From Sphagnum compactum (taxonomy: Eukaryota > Bryophyta > Sphagnopsida > Sphagnales), in contig OZ234496.1 in NCBI GenBank assembly GCA_965153455.1, positions 2,232,001 to 2,296,000 on the forward strand: DNA of 64,000 nt, written 5' to 3'. The notes under the pieces are model-generated. The model had not been told where the DNA came from, ran no database searches, and saw only the letters and a program-made list of their open reading frames with translations. The position numbers and the translations under genes are program-made. Of the stretch, positions 34,652 to 47,500 are shown one piece after another (position 1 is the stretch's first letter; every line of letters begins with the position of its first letter).

Positions 34652-36907
34652 TTATCTCTTGAACTGCACTGGTGCCACTGGTAAGCAGTACACTTCACTC
34701 TTGTCAGGGAACCGATCCATGAGAAGCACATCTGGGTGGTCATTGAGTTCATCAATGAAGCCGAACCAATAGATGACCATCCCAGGCCCATACCTGTTGA
34801 CATAACTGCACACATGCCAATAGACTTCATAGTCATTATCATGCAGCATGCTGTATGTTAATGTGCTACAACAATGTAAGCAACTATCACTTTGAAGTAG
34901 ACATTATCTCAAAAGTGGGTGAGAAACAAAAGAGTGAGGGTAAAGGATAAGAGAAGGTATCATGTCTAACTCAAATTGTCTGCACTCATGAATCTGATAA
35001 TTCAGCTGACACCATTCACTTTCAAACAACTGCTCATGCTATAAGCCAATCAGGTTGAATTGAGAAATAAGGCGCAGAGATACAGATGTGCGCAAGAGAG
35101 CAACTTCTACACATCCAAAAATTAAACTGTCAGTTTAAGGACCCCATGGGACAGATGTGCTTTCCAATACCTTTGAAACTGGTCACTGGCCTGCATCTTG
35201 TGAGAGTGTTCATCTCCAAATGAAGCTTTGCTGTCAATCCAGTTCACCATACGTCCACACACACCAATGGGGGCTACCAGCTTCACATCAGGAGTTTTGC
35301 TGAATCCTGCAGCCCGCAAATCATCTTCTGATTGGTACACAATCCCCAGACTTTGAAGATGCTCTCGCAGCAACATCTCATACCTGTGATTATGAACATA
35401 CATGTGAATATGCATGGCATGTTTTGCTGTGAGTAACCATATTGATTAAATCTTTTCCTATGTAATCACCAGCTCAATCATCACATCAGCAAATTTGTTG
35501 TTGTTTTCCACCTCCAAATTGTAGTGTAAGAAAATTAGTAGCAATGGACTCTGTAAAACAAAACCTACAGTCTCAAAGTCTCCTCTACTGTGGAAACTAG
35601 ATTGACGTAAGCCACCTCACACTGCTCAACCAGACATTCCAAAGACTAAGATGTGATATTATTAAGCTGTTCCAGAGTGGAAAAACTGTACAGCTTTTTT
35701 AATATACCTGCAGATCCAGAGTTTAGAGCCTAAGACTCCACAACCAACACAAAAGGGCAGACAGGTATGCAAAGTTCCAGTTCTGTACATTTTTGTCTTG
35801 AGAAACTTACTCAAGTCCTGTAACCCGGCGTATCATCTCCACATTAGGAGAGCTCACAGGATCATTGTCAATACATCGATATACATCTGCACAGAGCCTT
35901 TTCTTTGAAACAGGATTGAAGACGTTTGAAGCATCTTTGCAACCAACTGGCACTTTGAAGATTGTGGGAGAATCTGGAAGGCTTGTTGGGTCCCTTAGGC
36001 AGCTTGTAATCTGATGCTTCTGCAAGCCTACCATATGCTCCAGCAAGAACCGCACTAACAGACATGGCGGGGTATCAAAAACCTTGCTTATGTCCAGTAT
36101 GTCTTCCCCCGACATATACCTTCATTGTATACAGCAGATGCAGGACTTTGAATCATGAGTAATAATCCATTTAGCATCATGGATGACACACGTATTCACT
36201 GAACCTGAATGCCAATTACACAGGAAACTAGTGATATCTGCTACTCCAAGCTCTACCCATGTTGTTGGTAAAACCCTAATGGTTCATGATCCTCAATGCA
36301 CTACAACAAAGGGGGAAAAATAACAAGAAGCATGAAGAATACGTCTAGAACTTAGATTGCAGATGCATGACTTTCAATCATGAGTCATAATCCATCTAGC
36401 AGCATGGATGACGCACGTATTCACTGACTCTGAATGCCGATTACACAGGAGACTAGTGCTATCTGCTACTCTAAGCTCTACACACATTGTTGGTTCAAAC
36501 CCTAATGGTATATGTCAAACCCTAGATGATCCACGATCCTCGATGATCTACAACAAAGGGGAAGAAAAAGAATAAGCATCGAATAGATATACATCCAGAC
36601 CTTAAAATGTGCACAAGTCCATTGTTCCAGGAATCGGAAGCAATCTGTAACCAAAAAACCCCAAAAAAAAAAAAAAAAAACAGAAGAAAAAAAAGAAATG
36701 AAAGTACCTTGCGATGTATTCCTGAATTCGCTGCCGGGCCCGGAACTTGGGATGCTGCAAACGAACGTGGCGGGAGCGCTCTTGAGAGCGAATTGCCATC
36801 AACGTGTCATATTGTACCCAGGTGTATTTGGAACGAACGGCGTCTAAGACCTTGGTATCCTTGTGCAACAGGGCTTCACGAAGCTCCTCATACTCTGCTG
36901 CCTTCAT
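34652..36907 (-). CDS. CDIN1: CDIN1-type nuclease (CDAN1-interacting nuclease 1 homologue)
   Basis: Four exons on the minus strand, 36907-36708, 36119-35811, 35383-35171 and 34805-34652, join in phase to 291 codons (human CDIN1/C15orf41 is 281 residues). Matching blocks in order are RARQRIQEYIARYM, DTPPCLLVRFLLEHMVG with SCLRDPTSLPD (family: LILERFL..SMLRDPSQIPD), EYEMLLREHLQSLGI, DDLRAAGFSKTPDVKL, MVNWIDSKASFGDEHSH and YVNRYGPGMVIYWFGFIDEL. The C-terminal half has the PD-(D/E)XK nuclease core: TPD supplies the first acidic residue and D-S-K the D/E-X-K triad. Animal proteins have E-S-K, so Asp replaces Glu, which the fold tolerates. In animals CDIN1 binds codanin-1 and is mutated in congenital dyserythropoietic anaemia type I. 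The plant role is unknown. Exon 2 carries an extra segment (TIFKVPVGCKDASNVFNPVS) with no clear animal counterpart. Confidence 0.92.
36134..36605. repeat. Direct duplication (~225 bp) inside CDIN1 intron 1
   Basis: Two diverged copies start at about 36134 (GCAGATGCAGGACTTT) and 36359 (GCAGATGCATGACTTT). Both carry a GCATGGATGAC-CACGTATTC segment, GAATGCC-ATTACACAGGA and a terminal CTACAACAAAGGGG. Copy 2 has a small extra CCCTAGATGATCC insertion. Both lie between exons 1 and 2, so the coding sequence is unaffected. Confidence 0.9.
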
Positions 36908-37213
36908 ATCTTCTACAACTTTCCTTTCTGTTTTTGCTTTTGTTATTAGATAGGTTTACAGCAACAAGAGTGTGAGCAAATGATTACGGCATCAAAATCT
37001 GTCTTCCATGATTTCCTTCCATTTGGTGCAATTGTGTGCAAAAACATATATGGGACAAAACTCTCTTCCTTACTACAAGTGTTAAGTGTAGGCAGAAATA
37101 TAATGATAAAATGTGTTCCCTCTCTCCCTTTTTTGCTTTCGTTTTATCCAATTTTAGACTTGGTACTTGTCCATTTGTGGGATACATTGTGGCATTCCCA
37201 TGTTCTCCCCCAC

Positions 37214-37332
37214 TGCAACAAAATATGGTTTTTTTCTCACACAATAAAAGCTCTCTGCTGCAAGAAAATAGGTTTCTCTCACACAAAAGCTCCCCCGCTG
37301 CAAGAAAATATGGGTTTTTCTCACACAAAAGC
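37214..37332. repeat. Short tandem repeat, 3 diverged ~40-bp copies
   Basis: The block CTGCAAGAAAATATGG..TTTTTCTCACACAAAAGC occurs three times (about 37214, 37257 and 37298). The copies differ in T-run length and small indels. Open frames on both strands here come from the repeat. Confidence 0.8.
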
Positions 37333-37581
37333 CTGTGGCTCATGACTCATGTGTGAGGTAAACTTCACAGTTTCATCCATTGCAATGTACAATATGCGAT
37401 GTTTATTGTGGCATGTATTGTGTCAAAGTTCCCATTTGACATTAAGTTATGCACATATAACATTCATGTTTTTTTGTGAATGAAGATTGTACAAGCACTG
37501 ATGATGTACATTTGCTCTTGGAAGTTGTCATGATATCTGATAGCTTTCTCTCTGGGACTACTTGACTATGCGGGTTGGTAG

Positions 37582-37698
37582 GTGGTGAATCATGGGCTGC
37601 CAACATCAGTCTTAGAGGGAGCCATGGCAGTGAGCAAGGAATTTTTTGCCATGCCAGAGGATGAAAAACAGACCAAGATTATGAAAAAGGAAGGTTAC
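37582..37698 (+). pseudogene. 2-oxoglutarate/Fe(II) dioxygenase fragment
   Basis: After an acceptor-like TTGGTAG, 39 codons begin VVNHGLPTSVLEGAMAVSKE and continue FFAMPEDEKQTK. This matches the N-terminal DIOX_N region of plant 2-oxoglutarate-dependent dioxygenases (FxVVNHGIP...xxFFxLPxEEK). No iron-binding HxD...H region was found downstream, and the frame soon ends in a stop. It is therefore a fragment, lying on the + strand between two minus-strand genes. Confidence 0.6.
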
Positions 37699-38928
37699 AA
37701 TATTACAAATCAACATTGTACTCATTCCGTATGACATGAAATTTGGGCAGCCAGGTTTACTACATATTGCAGCCTGAATCTCTACGCATCAAAGACAAAT
37801 GGCCCTCCACGCCTGCAGCATACAAGTAGTACATGAGTTACTCCCCAAATTTGTCTTCAGTCCAAAAATTCAATATGCATTAGATTTCCTTCACAAAGTC
37901 TCGGATCATCACCTTCATCAAGAGTAGCAGAGACATGTGGCCCTCACTGCCCACTGACTTCATCAGCTCCTGATAGTGGGTGAAGATTAAAAAAATCTGC
38001 CAAAAAATTCAGGCAAACCACTATACAATCTCTGCGTATTGAGTTTTCTCCTGCATTTTCAAATGCAACAGGAAGACTCACTCATGATGTTACACAGCAC
38101 TGTGTGTGAAGAACTCACTCCCTGCACACTCCAGCATGCAATGATTGTTCAACGAATTGAAACACCAGGATGGTGCATGGATTGTGGGCATCCCCAGGTC
38201 AAACAAAAGCTACTGAAAACATTTTGATAGGAATTAGTCTCACACTATTGCTAATTAAAGCATCAACATCTGGACACTTAAAACTGTCGTGGGTCATCAC
38301 CTAACCTCCAAGATATAGTCGCTTATTATCCTCATACTGTCACTTATTTTGATGGAAACATATATATAGCGTCTCTAAGAAGAGGGCTTGATCAAAAGCA
38401 ATGAACATTGAGAAACATCAGAATGACATCAAACTATGAAAAACTTTGATATCCATATGGTGCAGGTTCATCCCCCCCCCCCCCCCCACCTCAATTTGGA
38501 GGTTGAAAGGTTGTATCATACAGATTTCCACATTGGACACAGCAAACTTCTTACATTCAATTCCGCTTGGATTGCTGACAGAAGGTGTCACTTATCGCAT
38601 CTTCTGCAGCAAAAGCTGCAACATTTCAGCACAACTTGTGTCCCCTCTCACCTGCAGGTCAGACGTGATACAAAAGAGTAGAACTGTTGTTATCTGCAAG
38701 GAGTGAGGAAATATGTCAGAAGAACAAAATACATGGTTACACAATCATTGTCTGACAAGCTGAGAAAAGTTTTACACTGCTACAGCCTCTCATAGCATCT
38801 CAGAATGACCAAGCATCAATGAGGCCTCAAGTAAACTTCTCTGCATTCCTTGTCATGGCAGGTTCCACAATGTGTCAGAAACACTCCTGAAAGGGAAGAA
38901 TCATATCTCTTTTAGAGAACTCCAGAAT
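37699..38928. other. Spacer and 3' flank of the coiled-coil gene
   Basis: Includes an oligo-C run at 38472-38487. No exon recognised. The right part is presumably 3' UTR of the minus-strand gene ending at 38929. Confidence 0.45.
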
Positions 38929-41900
38929 TTAAGGAAAGAAAAACTGAATGCCCTGTCCTATAGTCATCTTGTCAACAAAGCTGCTATGTCCATTTATGGC
39001 AGGAGTTGTGCTGTCTGTCCTTGTATTTTCTGTGTTCCTTGTGTCCCTGCTCACAATATCTGCACCTGGACTGTTATACACTGAGCTACTGGCAGAACTT
39101 GGCAAGCTGACTATCGGAGACCCATGTACCCCAACATGTGGTTTTATAAACCTGTGCTGTAATTCTGCATCTGTTAGTGACCCTAAGTACTGTCCAGCAC
39201 CATCACCTCCATATCCTTTACTTGAAACAAGGGCTCCTCCTGTGTAGCTGCACACCGATGAACAGTTTCAATCAGGCTAAAAGGTCTGGAGTTTTTTCAT
39301 GCTGGTCACATGCTCCAGTGGTCCAGGGTGAAAATAATAGTCACACTGGATATGCACAATTGGTTCTTAGAAAGTTTGCACAGATTTGTACCGAGCAAGT
39401 CTTCCAAACCCTGATCTGCAATTGTCCAGGTGATTGTACTGGGGCAATAATGCATGTATGACTCATTTGCACAAAGTCACTCTCACCTGTGTCCATTCAG
39501 TGTGGTATAGGGACTTGCGACAATGGCCTTTTTTACACCAGAGCCTTGAATGTTGAGCTTGGCTATCTGCAATGCTCGCAAAACGTCATTTGCCTTGTTA
39601 CTTGCTTGATTCACTGATGCCTGAGATTTATGAGCAACCTTCTTTGGACTGTCCCAGCCAAGGTTGCCAGTGCTAAGAGGTGGGTTGCTCCTTGGGGGAA
39701 CTGTAGCATCTGGCAAACCTCCATTATCTTCTGCCTGCAAGTGCTGAGGGTACCCTGATCTCTGGATTACCCAATGCACCATACCTTATGTGAGGATGCA
39801 AAAAGTGGAATGAAAAAATGCAGATACAAGTGCACGTACTTCTTAACTACTTCACAATTACCTGACTAGAGGCCCAAGGCCTGATCTTGGAATAAAAGGG
39901 TCTAACCTGTCCATTGCCTCTGTCTGGTTTGTGTGGAAATCCCATTTCACTGAATTTTTGCTTCTCTCTGTACTGCGAGTCTTCATCACCTTGCCAGACA
40001 ATACTATCTGCTTGTGGTCTCCAGTTGCTTCCATTGACTCCCTCTGGTATGGTGTCTCTGGATATGCCTTCTCTTCGCCTGCGATACATCTCCCTTCCCC
40101 TTTCACTGTCCCTCAAGTAACCAGAGGAATGATCAGCCCTCAAATGGCCTCCATTAGAGCTAACATGTGAGAAGGACACCCTACTCTCCTTGTGCACCTG
40201 AAGCTGACCATCACCTTGTCCTTCGATAGAAGTGTCCAACATTGATGATATACTCTTGTAATCTGAAAAACTGCTTCGGCGAGCATCTTCTGAAAGTCTT
40301 ACTGGAGAATAAGACCATTGAGGATTGTGCACCTCCTCCACATCTGGGGGTTCTCTTCCGCTGTAAGATATGACATCCTCATGAAATCTCCTCTCATAAG
40401 AAGTAGCCCGTGGATAGTTCAAGTCATCTGGCTCTTTCTCCAGCTGCCTACCTGAACTGCCACGGCCTTCTGATCTGGCAAACCTAGTAGATGAGATTAT
40501 TACACTAGGGTCTATTGACTGCTCCAGTCCTGACTCTTGCTGCCCTGGAATTGCTTCCTCTGCTCCATCTGTAGCCTTAAGGTGCCTGTTTCCTGATACA
40601 GGTGTGTCCACCCTCTCCAATTTAACAGAATGAGGAGAGTCTGAGACTGCCTGCAATGTATTCATATGAGGAGCCTGCAAGTTCACTTTCCCATTTCCAG
40701 AACTAATTGGCGAATTCACAGCATCGTGACTACGTATTAGGTCATCATGCAAGGGTGCAGCATGTGGTGCATCTTTTGTTGTCTCTGTCAAAATTCCTTG
40801 CTGAGAATTTTTCTGTGGGCCAGAAAATGGGCTTTCAGCCTTGCTACTTGTATGACTTGAATGCCCTTCCTTTCTGATCTTCTTGCTGTTACCAACCTGT
40901 CAGGGGAAAAAGGGACAGCTTGGTGAAAAGATGAAACATAAGGCATGGAAAGCTGGAATTGGGAACTTTGTGTTCAGGTCAAAATGCAGATAGGAAACAG
41001 AGACACTGAAGGTACCTTCTGGCGGTCCAGCTTCTGCTGAGTGTAGTAATTCTGCTCCCATTGTCGCTGCACACTCTCCTGAGCCTCATAACGCTCTATC
41101 AGCTCTGCCACATTCTTGGGCTCAAAGTCTGTCTTTGCTGGATTCTTCAGCTGTAAATCTCCACCCAACACTTGACTGCATTCTTCATGTACTGCATGTT
41201 GAAATAGCAACATCAGAAACCCTTCATACATTTAAACACAACCTGCCCTTCAAGTGCAGAGATGGAACTTAGCCTGTGTGTTACATCTAGTTACCTTTTA
41301 TTTGCATTCTGCTACCATTAGCCTCTACCATGAGATCACCTCCAGCCTCCTGCTGCAAAGCTTTAGCAGTTGATGGCAATGAAGACCTCTCTTGTGTGGC
41401 CCCTGAAGACTGTTCATTGTGGTTCTTGGTGATTCTTCGATCATGCTCTGTGCCAACTTCAGAGATTTGTGTGTCCATGCCTGCATCTGAATTGTCATTG
41501 CCACCATTCTGCAGGTTCAGGCCAGTAGTATTGATGGTTTTTGGAATGATGCCTTGAAGGACAGCAGGTAATTGTGCCATCCAATTTGGGAGCTCCTCTT
41601 GACTTCCATCCTTAGCAAGGGCTGTCATCTCCTGTGTGATCTGATGCCACATATTACGCAACTGTTCCTCCCGTGCAGATCTGTGTGATCCATTGCCAAA
41701 TGTAAGTTAGAAAACACAAGCCAACATTGATGGAAACAAGTCTATCACATGAGCTGCTTATGTGGCTCTACCTTCTTTCTTGCCAATTTGTCACAGGATG
41801 TGATGGCTTCAATTATATATAAGGATCAGACCTCACATCAGATATGTTACTGGTAGAAGTATATTGTACTGACTTTGAGTTGTTCATAGCCGTCGCTTTC

Positions 41901-43950
41901 TTCTCATGTCCATTCTCAGTTTGCAGCAGAGACTTCCCATGAATCAGGTGGGAGACCCTGGCTGCATCTGCTTCCTCTTGGTGTGGAACAGAAGGCTCTA
42001 CAAGGTCTTTGTGGTCATCTGCTCCTCTTTGAGTCTCCTTTGCAACCACATTCATGGTTCCTTTAGTATCTGGAACTTCTGTTGGGGTCTCAGTCCTGAG
42101 AGCTTCCTCACTTTTCATTTTCAGCTTCAAAAGAGCTTCTTGCTTAGCTGCTTCAGCTTTATTCCGCAGAAGAATCTCCTCCTCCAATTTTCCCTCCAAT
42201 TCAGTCACCTGTGCTGGAAGGATTTAGTGAAGTAAATTGGGTCATAGACGACAACAGTAAAGCACACAGGCTCCTGCTGACAGAATTCTACAATGAGTTT
42301 CTATTGAGAACCTTACCTTCTTTGCAAGTTGTTGCACATGCTCTTTAGCAGCCTTTGAAGCTGCTCGCTCAGCCAACAGCCTTGCTCGTAGAAAGTCAAT
42401 GGTTGTGACAGATGTTTCATCACCTGTGGAAGGCTTCCTGCACAAGGAAGTTTAGCTTCAGCTATATAAGCCTTGGATCAGAGGGGGGGTGGGAGAGCAA
42501 GTAAAAGGTTTGGACAAAAGTCAAAATCTTGCCTGCACCACAAAAAAGAATTGTCTCAGAGCTGCCGACCACTTTTCAGAACAAGACTCTTGATGCAATG
42601 TCCTAACCCAGAGATGCAATTGATCCTCACCTCTCAAGTCCAGAAGCAGCAGCATCTGCACCACCGCTCTGCTCTACGGCGTGCTGCTCTGCTCTTGCCA
42701 CAATTGTTCCACCGTTAGCTTTGGGCTGCTGCTTTTCAACACTTTGATCACCACCCACCTCAACACCATGTCGCAGATTTTCTTCAATGACTACTTCCTG
42801 AGGCAGATAAGTATCCACATTGGTTAGTACCACAACATCCCTGCCTCCTTTCTGTGCCTGCTTGCCGAGTGTATAGGTCTTGTCAGCCTCCTTGTCAACA
42901 ACATCTTCTTGTCTGAAAGACTTCCATCTCAGCGGTGTTAAGGGGCTCAATGATGTTGCAACTGGTGGTACTCTTGGCACACCCAAGGGCCCACTCAAGC
43001 TGCTGGTGTCCTTCTCATGCTCAGACAATGTCCTGGACTTCCTGCAGTCACCCAAAAAAAAAAGAAAAACCAAGGAATCTTAGACCACAATGCTCTGCAG
43101 CCAGTAAGTCATTGCCTGCTGATCCTTACACAGCTTACATTGTCCCTAACTGCCCAATTCCATCAGACAAAGGGCAAGTAGGGAAATCTTCTTATGTTTG
43201 GTGAAGAGGCTCTTATGTACAAATGCAAACTCAGGCATTGGTCTTCTCTCTCTCTCTCTCTCTCAAGAACAAGGTTCTCCTGACATAGTACCAAGAAGGA
43301 CAATGTTTTCCAACAGTTTGTCCATACAGTAGTAGCAGTGGAATTTGTACAAGAAGAACAATAGACAAACAAGAGTACCTTGTAAGGAGCAGCAATCCAT
43401 CGGCATTGTTGCACATGGAAAAACTACCTCTTTATGTCCATTGATGGACAAGCAAGCAAGAAAGAAAGAAAGACGAGTGAGACTGCTATTCAGTCTCTAT
43501 CACTGCTGCACCACCGATAGAAAAGCAGAAGAATCCACAAGAATGTTGTTGTTGCAATAGGAACTGTTCATCAAGAACTCGGAAGAAAACATCCTTTTCT
43601 TCTTCTTACCTCATAGAGAGCTGCCAAGAGGGAGAGACTTTGTCCACGCTCGTCGTCGTCGTCTCCTGCTGCTGGTCCACAAGAAGCTGCTCTTCCTTGG
43701 TAGAGGAGGAACCGCTGCTGCTGTTACTGAAAGCGTCAGCAGCAGCAACAACAGACATCACTTCTTCTTCCAATGCCACAGGCAGCTTCATCATCAAAGC
43801 ATCATCGTTATTATTGCCAACAGCACCTCGAGGAGAAACGTCGCCATTACGGAAGAAAAAACCCCGGGACAAATTATCACTGCTCCTCCTCCTCTTCTCC
43901 TCCGTAGTGATGAGTCTCCCCTCCTCTGTTGTTCTCCTCACAGCTGCCAT
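38929..43950 (-). CDS. Large coiled-coil plant protein of unknown function
   Basis: Nine exons on the minus strand join in phase: 43950-43610, 43041-42631, 42437-42317, 42208-41832, 41680-41295, 41191-41016, 40896-39862, 39734-39487 and 39247-38929, about 1137 residues. Exon 8 may start at 39761 instead, adding 9 codons. The start is the ATG at 43950 (MAAVRRTTEEGR). An in-frame upstream ATG at 44106 reads through the GA repeat and is unlikely. A coiled coil spans exons 3-4 (LRARLLAERAASKAAKEHVQ into KVTELEGKLEEEILLRNKAE). A second conserved-looking helix is NVAELIERYEAQESVQRQWE. Exon 7 is Ser/Arg-rich and disordered. Near the C-terminus lies DVLRALQIAKLNIQ. From memory, unverified, these three blocks recall a plant family of uncharacterised coiled-coil proteins. 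I see no membrane segment or enzyme motif and assign no function. Confidence 0.78.
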
Positions 43951-44073
43951 CCCGCCGCAACACCTCTCATCTTCTCCCTCCCTACTCAACAATGCTCGTA
44001 CTTCCCTCTCTCCTTCTCCTTCCTCCTCTTCCACCACAGCTTTGTTTTCTTCCTCCCTCTTCTCTCTCGTCTC

Positions 44074-44109
<36 letters not shown>

Positions 44110-44520
44110 TCTTTGTATTTCCCTGTGTCTGTCTCTCTTTGTTTCTTGACTACTGTCTTCTCTTCTGTTTCACGCGCTTTCCAGTATACGCTTACGGCGT
44201 CAACGTACAAAGCTCTGGCTGTTTGTAGTTTGTACCAGTGATACAAAATTCCGATTGAGCGACAATGGGAATATATATTTTTCAGGAAGATTTGATGATT
44301 GCAAAAGCTACACACATGTATGTATTCTCCTTGTTCTCTTTGTTCTTCTTGTTTCGCAACTGTTGCTTTGCTCTTTTGCCTCTCCCTTCGTCCCTCTCCT
44401 CCTCCTCCTTCGTCTCTCTTCTTCGTCCGCGCTTGCTTGCTGCCGCTGCTGCCGCCGGCGTCGACGAGCTTCGCATTGCGCGACAAGAGCAAAGGAACTC
44501 ACGCCCTCTCTAGAGCTATG
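43951..44520 (-). promoter_or_regulatory. 5' leader / promoter region of the coiled-coil gene
   Basis: On the minus strand this is (GA)n-rich (44078-44104), with further GA/GGA-rich stretches to about 44420 and GC-rich sequence near 44440-44470. It resembles the leader of the CSI gene, but with purines on the sense strand. No TATA box was assigned with confidence. Confidence 0.45.
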
Positions 44521-47500
44521 CATTTGTTGCAAGAGGAGGACGACTCAGAGAGTAATAAATGCAAGTAATTTTATTTTTTAAAAAAAACCAAAACAAAACT
44601 AAAAAGATCTCCATAGATATTAATATTAATATTAAAAATAGAATTAATGTTTTTTGTTTTTGTTTTTTTCAATTTTGTGATGTTGCTCAAGTGGCACTAG
44701 TCCAAAAGTATCAAATAGCCAAATTTGACGATATTGAAAATAATAAAGTATAAAACTCATAAGTACTCTCTCATATTTTAAGCAATTGTGGCGATTTTCG
44801 GAAGTTTCTGGCAATTTCTTTTGTTTTTGGTGATTATTTTCTCCAAAAACAAAATAGGGAATTTTTAATTCACCAAGAAAATTTGCGATTTATTTATTCA
44901 TTTGTTTTCTAGGTTTGTTGCCCAGCCAAAATAATAATAATTTTAATTCTAGGTTTGTTGCCCACCCTTTGAATTTGGCAAACAAAAAAAATCCAAAATG
45001 TAGATCTAAAATATCATGTTACTTTGAAAATCTAAAAATTCCAAAGTTCTTGATTTTTTTGGCAAATGCAATTAACACAACAATATTTTGAGCAAAAAGA
45101 AATCTAAAATAATGATCTACAATAATATCACACCATCTTAGCTGAAAACATAAAATCTTTTAAAATAAAAAAACCCCTTGATTTTTTAGGGGGGCTTAAT
45201 ACAACAAAATATTGGCAAAAATAAAATCCAAAATATCACACATCTCACCTCTCAAATCTAAAATCTAAAATCTAAAAAATATCCCACATGTTACCTAAAA
45301 ATCTAAAAACTCAAAAAAAAAAAAAAACAGTTGATTTTTTTTGGGGGGCTTATAAAATCGACACAACAAATTCTGGTAAAACAAATCTAAATAAAAGATC
45401 TAAATTATGGCAAATCTTACCTAACTTTTTATTAATTAAAGAAATTAATTTAAAACCCTGATTTTTTTTTGGGGATACTTCACAACCAAAAATTACAGTA
45501 GAGAGATTGTTATTCTCAATATACGTTCCCATGTTCCCATATAATTTTACATGTTCCCATGTTCCCATGTGGGGTTTTTTTTAAAAAACAAAACGAGAAA
45601 GAAAATCAAAAGAAAAAGAGTTGCAAACCAAAGTCCGTAACTACTCTTTTGACTCGGTTTTCTTTCTTTCGTTCTTTCTTTCTTTCGTTGTTGTCCGTAA
45701 TCCCATCAAGTCCGGCTCTGTGGCACACACACTTTTTCTAATGACAGCTAATAATTTGTTTCTGCCACTAAATGCCAACAAAATCTCTTGCAGAGACGGA
45801 ATGAGGGAGGGGGGGGGGGGGGGGGGCCCCATACCGTTCATAACTCCCACAAACACACACACAGGACCCCCCACCCCAAATGATTGAGGGCCAAAGCGTA
45901 GTGTGTTGTAAGGCAAGTTTACGTCTCTTTCTTTCTTTCGGAGTTTTCGGAGCATTAATTTACTAAGGAATCCAAAGTTAGCAGATTAAAAACCAGTGTT
46001 GTATTGGTATATAGGGTGCAGCTCGCTCGAGTACCTCTATGACGATACGAGAGTATCCGATGGGGAAAAGAAACTACCAGTCGAGTCGGAAATGACCTCA
46101 GGCAATACCAAAATGATGTAAGTCATCGGTAGTGGCAATTGCAATCACATGAGTGGCATGGGTGGGGGGGGATGGGGGGTGGCCCTTTCGTCTCCCTCAA
46201 TCATATCACTACCGTCATAAATTTTTTAACATGACCGGAAAATTTCTCTAGTCATGCATGATTGAGGTGGGGCGCTTCTTAGCACTCCCGAAGCCCGAAA
46301 AACGGAATCTCTAGAACACTTCCAACATACGAATGCATGGAGTCGGGGGTAACGTGAGATGCCATTGGACGATTCCCCCCCCCCCTAACAACAGGTTCTA
46401 CTACGGTAGGTTAGGTGGAAGGTTTGGCATGCTATTGGGAACATATTTGTGAAACCCACCCACCCTTTGGGAACTTGATGAGAACATAGTGAGAACAACA
46501 AGAATCCAAAAATCCAACACCCGCCGCCCCCCTCAACCCTCCGCAAAATGGAAATTTTAAAAAAAAACAAAAAAAAAAAAACTAGGCTTCTTGGCTCACC
46601 TCATTGGTTGCAAGAATTTATTTTTTTGGCTGCAAAATATTTTTTTGCCATTTTTGGCGTCGGCTAATGGCCGGGGCACAAAGAGTTGGGAGATAGGGAG
46701 CCTATTATTTTCCAACAAAATTTGACATTGTGGGTTGGGAACCAACGGTAAGAGGTTTGTGAGCCCACTTAATGTGCATCCCAACTTAGGTGCTCTTCCC
46801 CCCCCCAACAAGCAAAATTTGGGAACAAAGTCTTCTTACTATTTTTTAGTGCAAATTCTCCCCCATAAATTAGACATGCAATTTTTATTTTTGTTTTCAT
46901 TTATATTAATGGATGTAAATTGTAATGAGAAAATGATTGGAGATCATTAATTACACTCTTTTATTATTTTTATATATATATATATATGTTAAAAAAATTG
47001 CTAGTTATTTCATTTTCTTTTATTTTTCTCAGATTCCTTTTTTATTGTTCAATATTGATTTCTACGTGATCAAATAAATTCGGTGTGTCATGAAACTATG
47101 TACTAGCCTAAATTCTAATGAAACAAAAATGTTTTTTAAAAGAAAATTAAAGCACAAGAATCTTGACTTTTATCACTTCTTTTTAATACATATATTCTTA
47201 ATTTTACTCTCAACTTTAAAAATAAAAGTATACAATTAAACAACCATCATTTTATTTTTTAAAAGTTCTTCATTAACTCAGATTTGGACCATGATTTTTT
47301 ATTTTTTATTTTTTTCAAATTTTTTTATCATTTTAAAATTGGAAAATTTTCCAGCAGAATAGAAAAATTACTCTTATTTACACTAGAAAAAAAAAATCCA
47401 ATATTTTCCCAATTGTTTGTCCCTAAAGAAAACAATAATTAAAGTTTGCAAAAAATGGTCAAGTATGTTATAAGTGTCTTCCATAAGTTTCCCTATATTA

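Noticed and set aside
36662-36680. 19-A run as a retroposon tail
   Set aside because: It lies in CDIN1 intron 1 between exons in proper phase, and no retroposon body or duplication was seen beside it.
43951-44106. Upstream ATG at 44106 as start of the coiled-coil protein
   Set aside because: The added 52 residues read through the GA microsatellite of the leader. ATG 43950 is followed by ordinary coding sequence.
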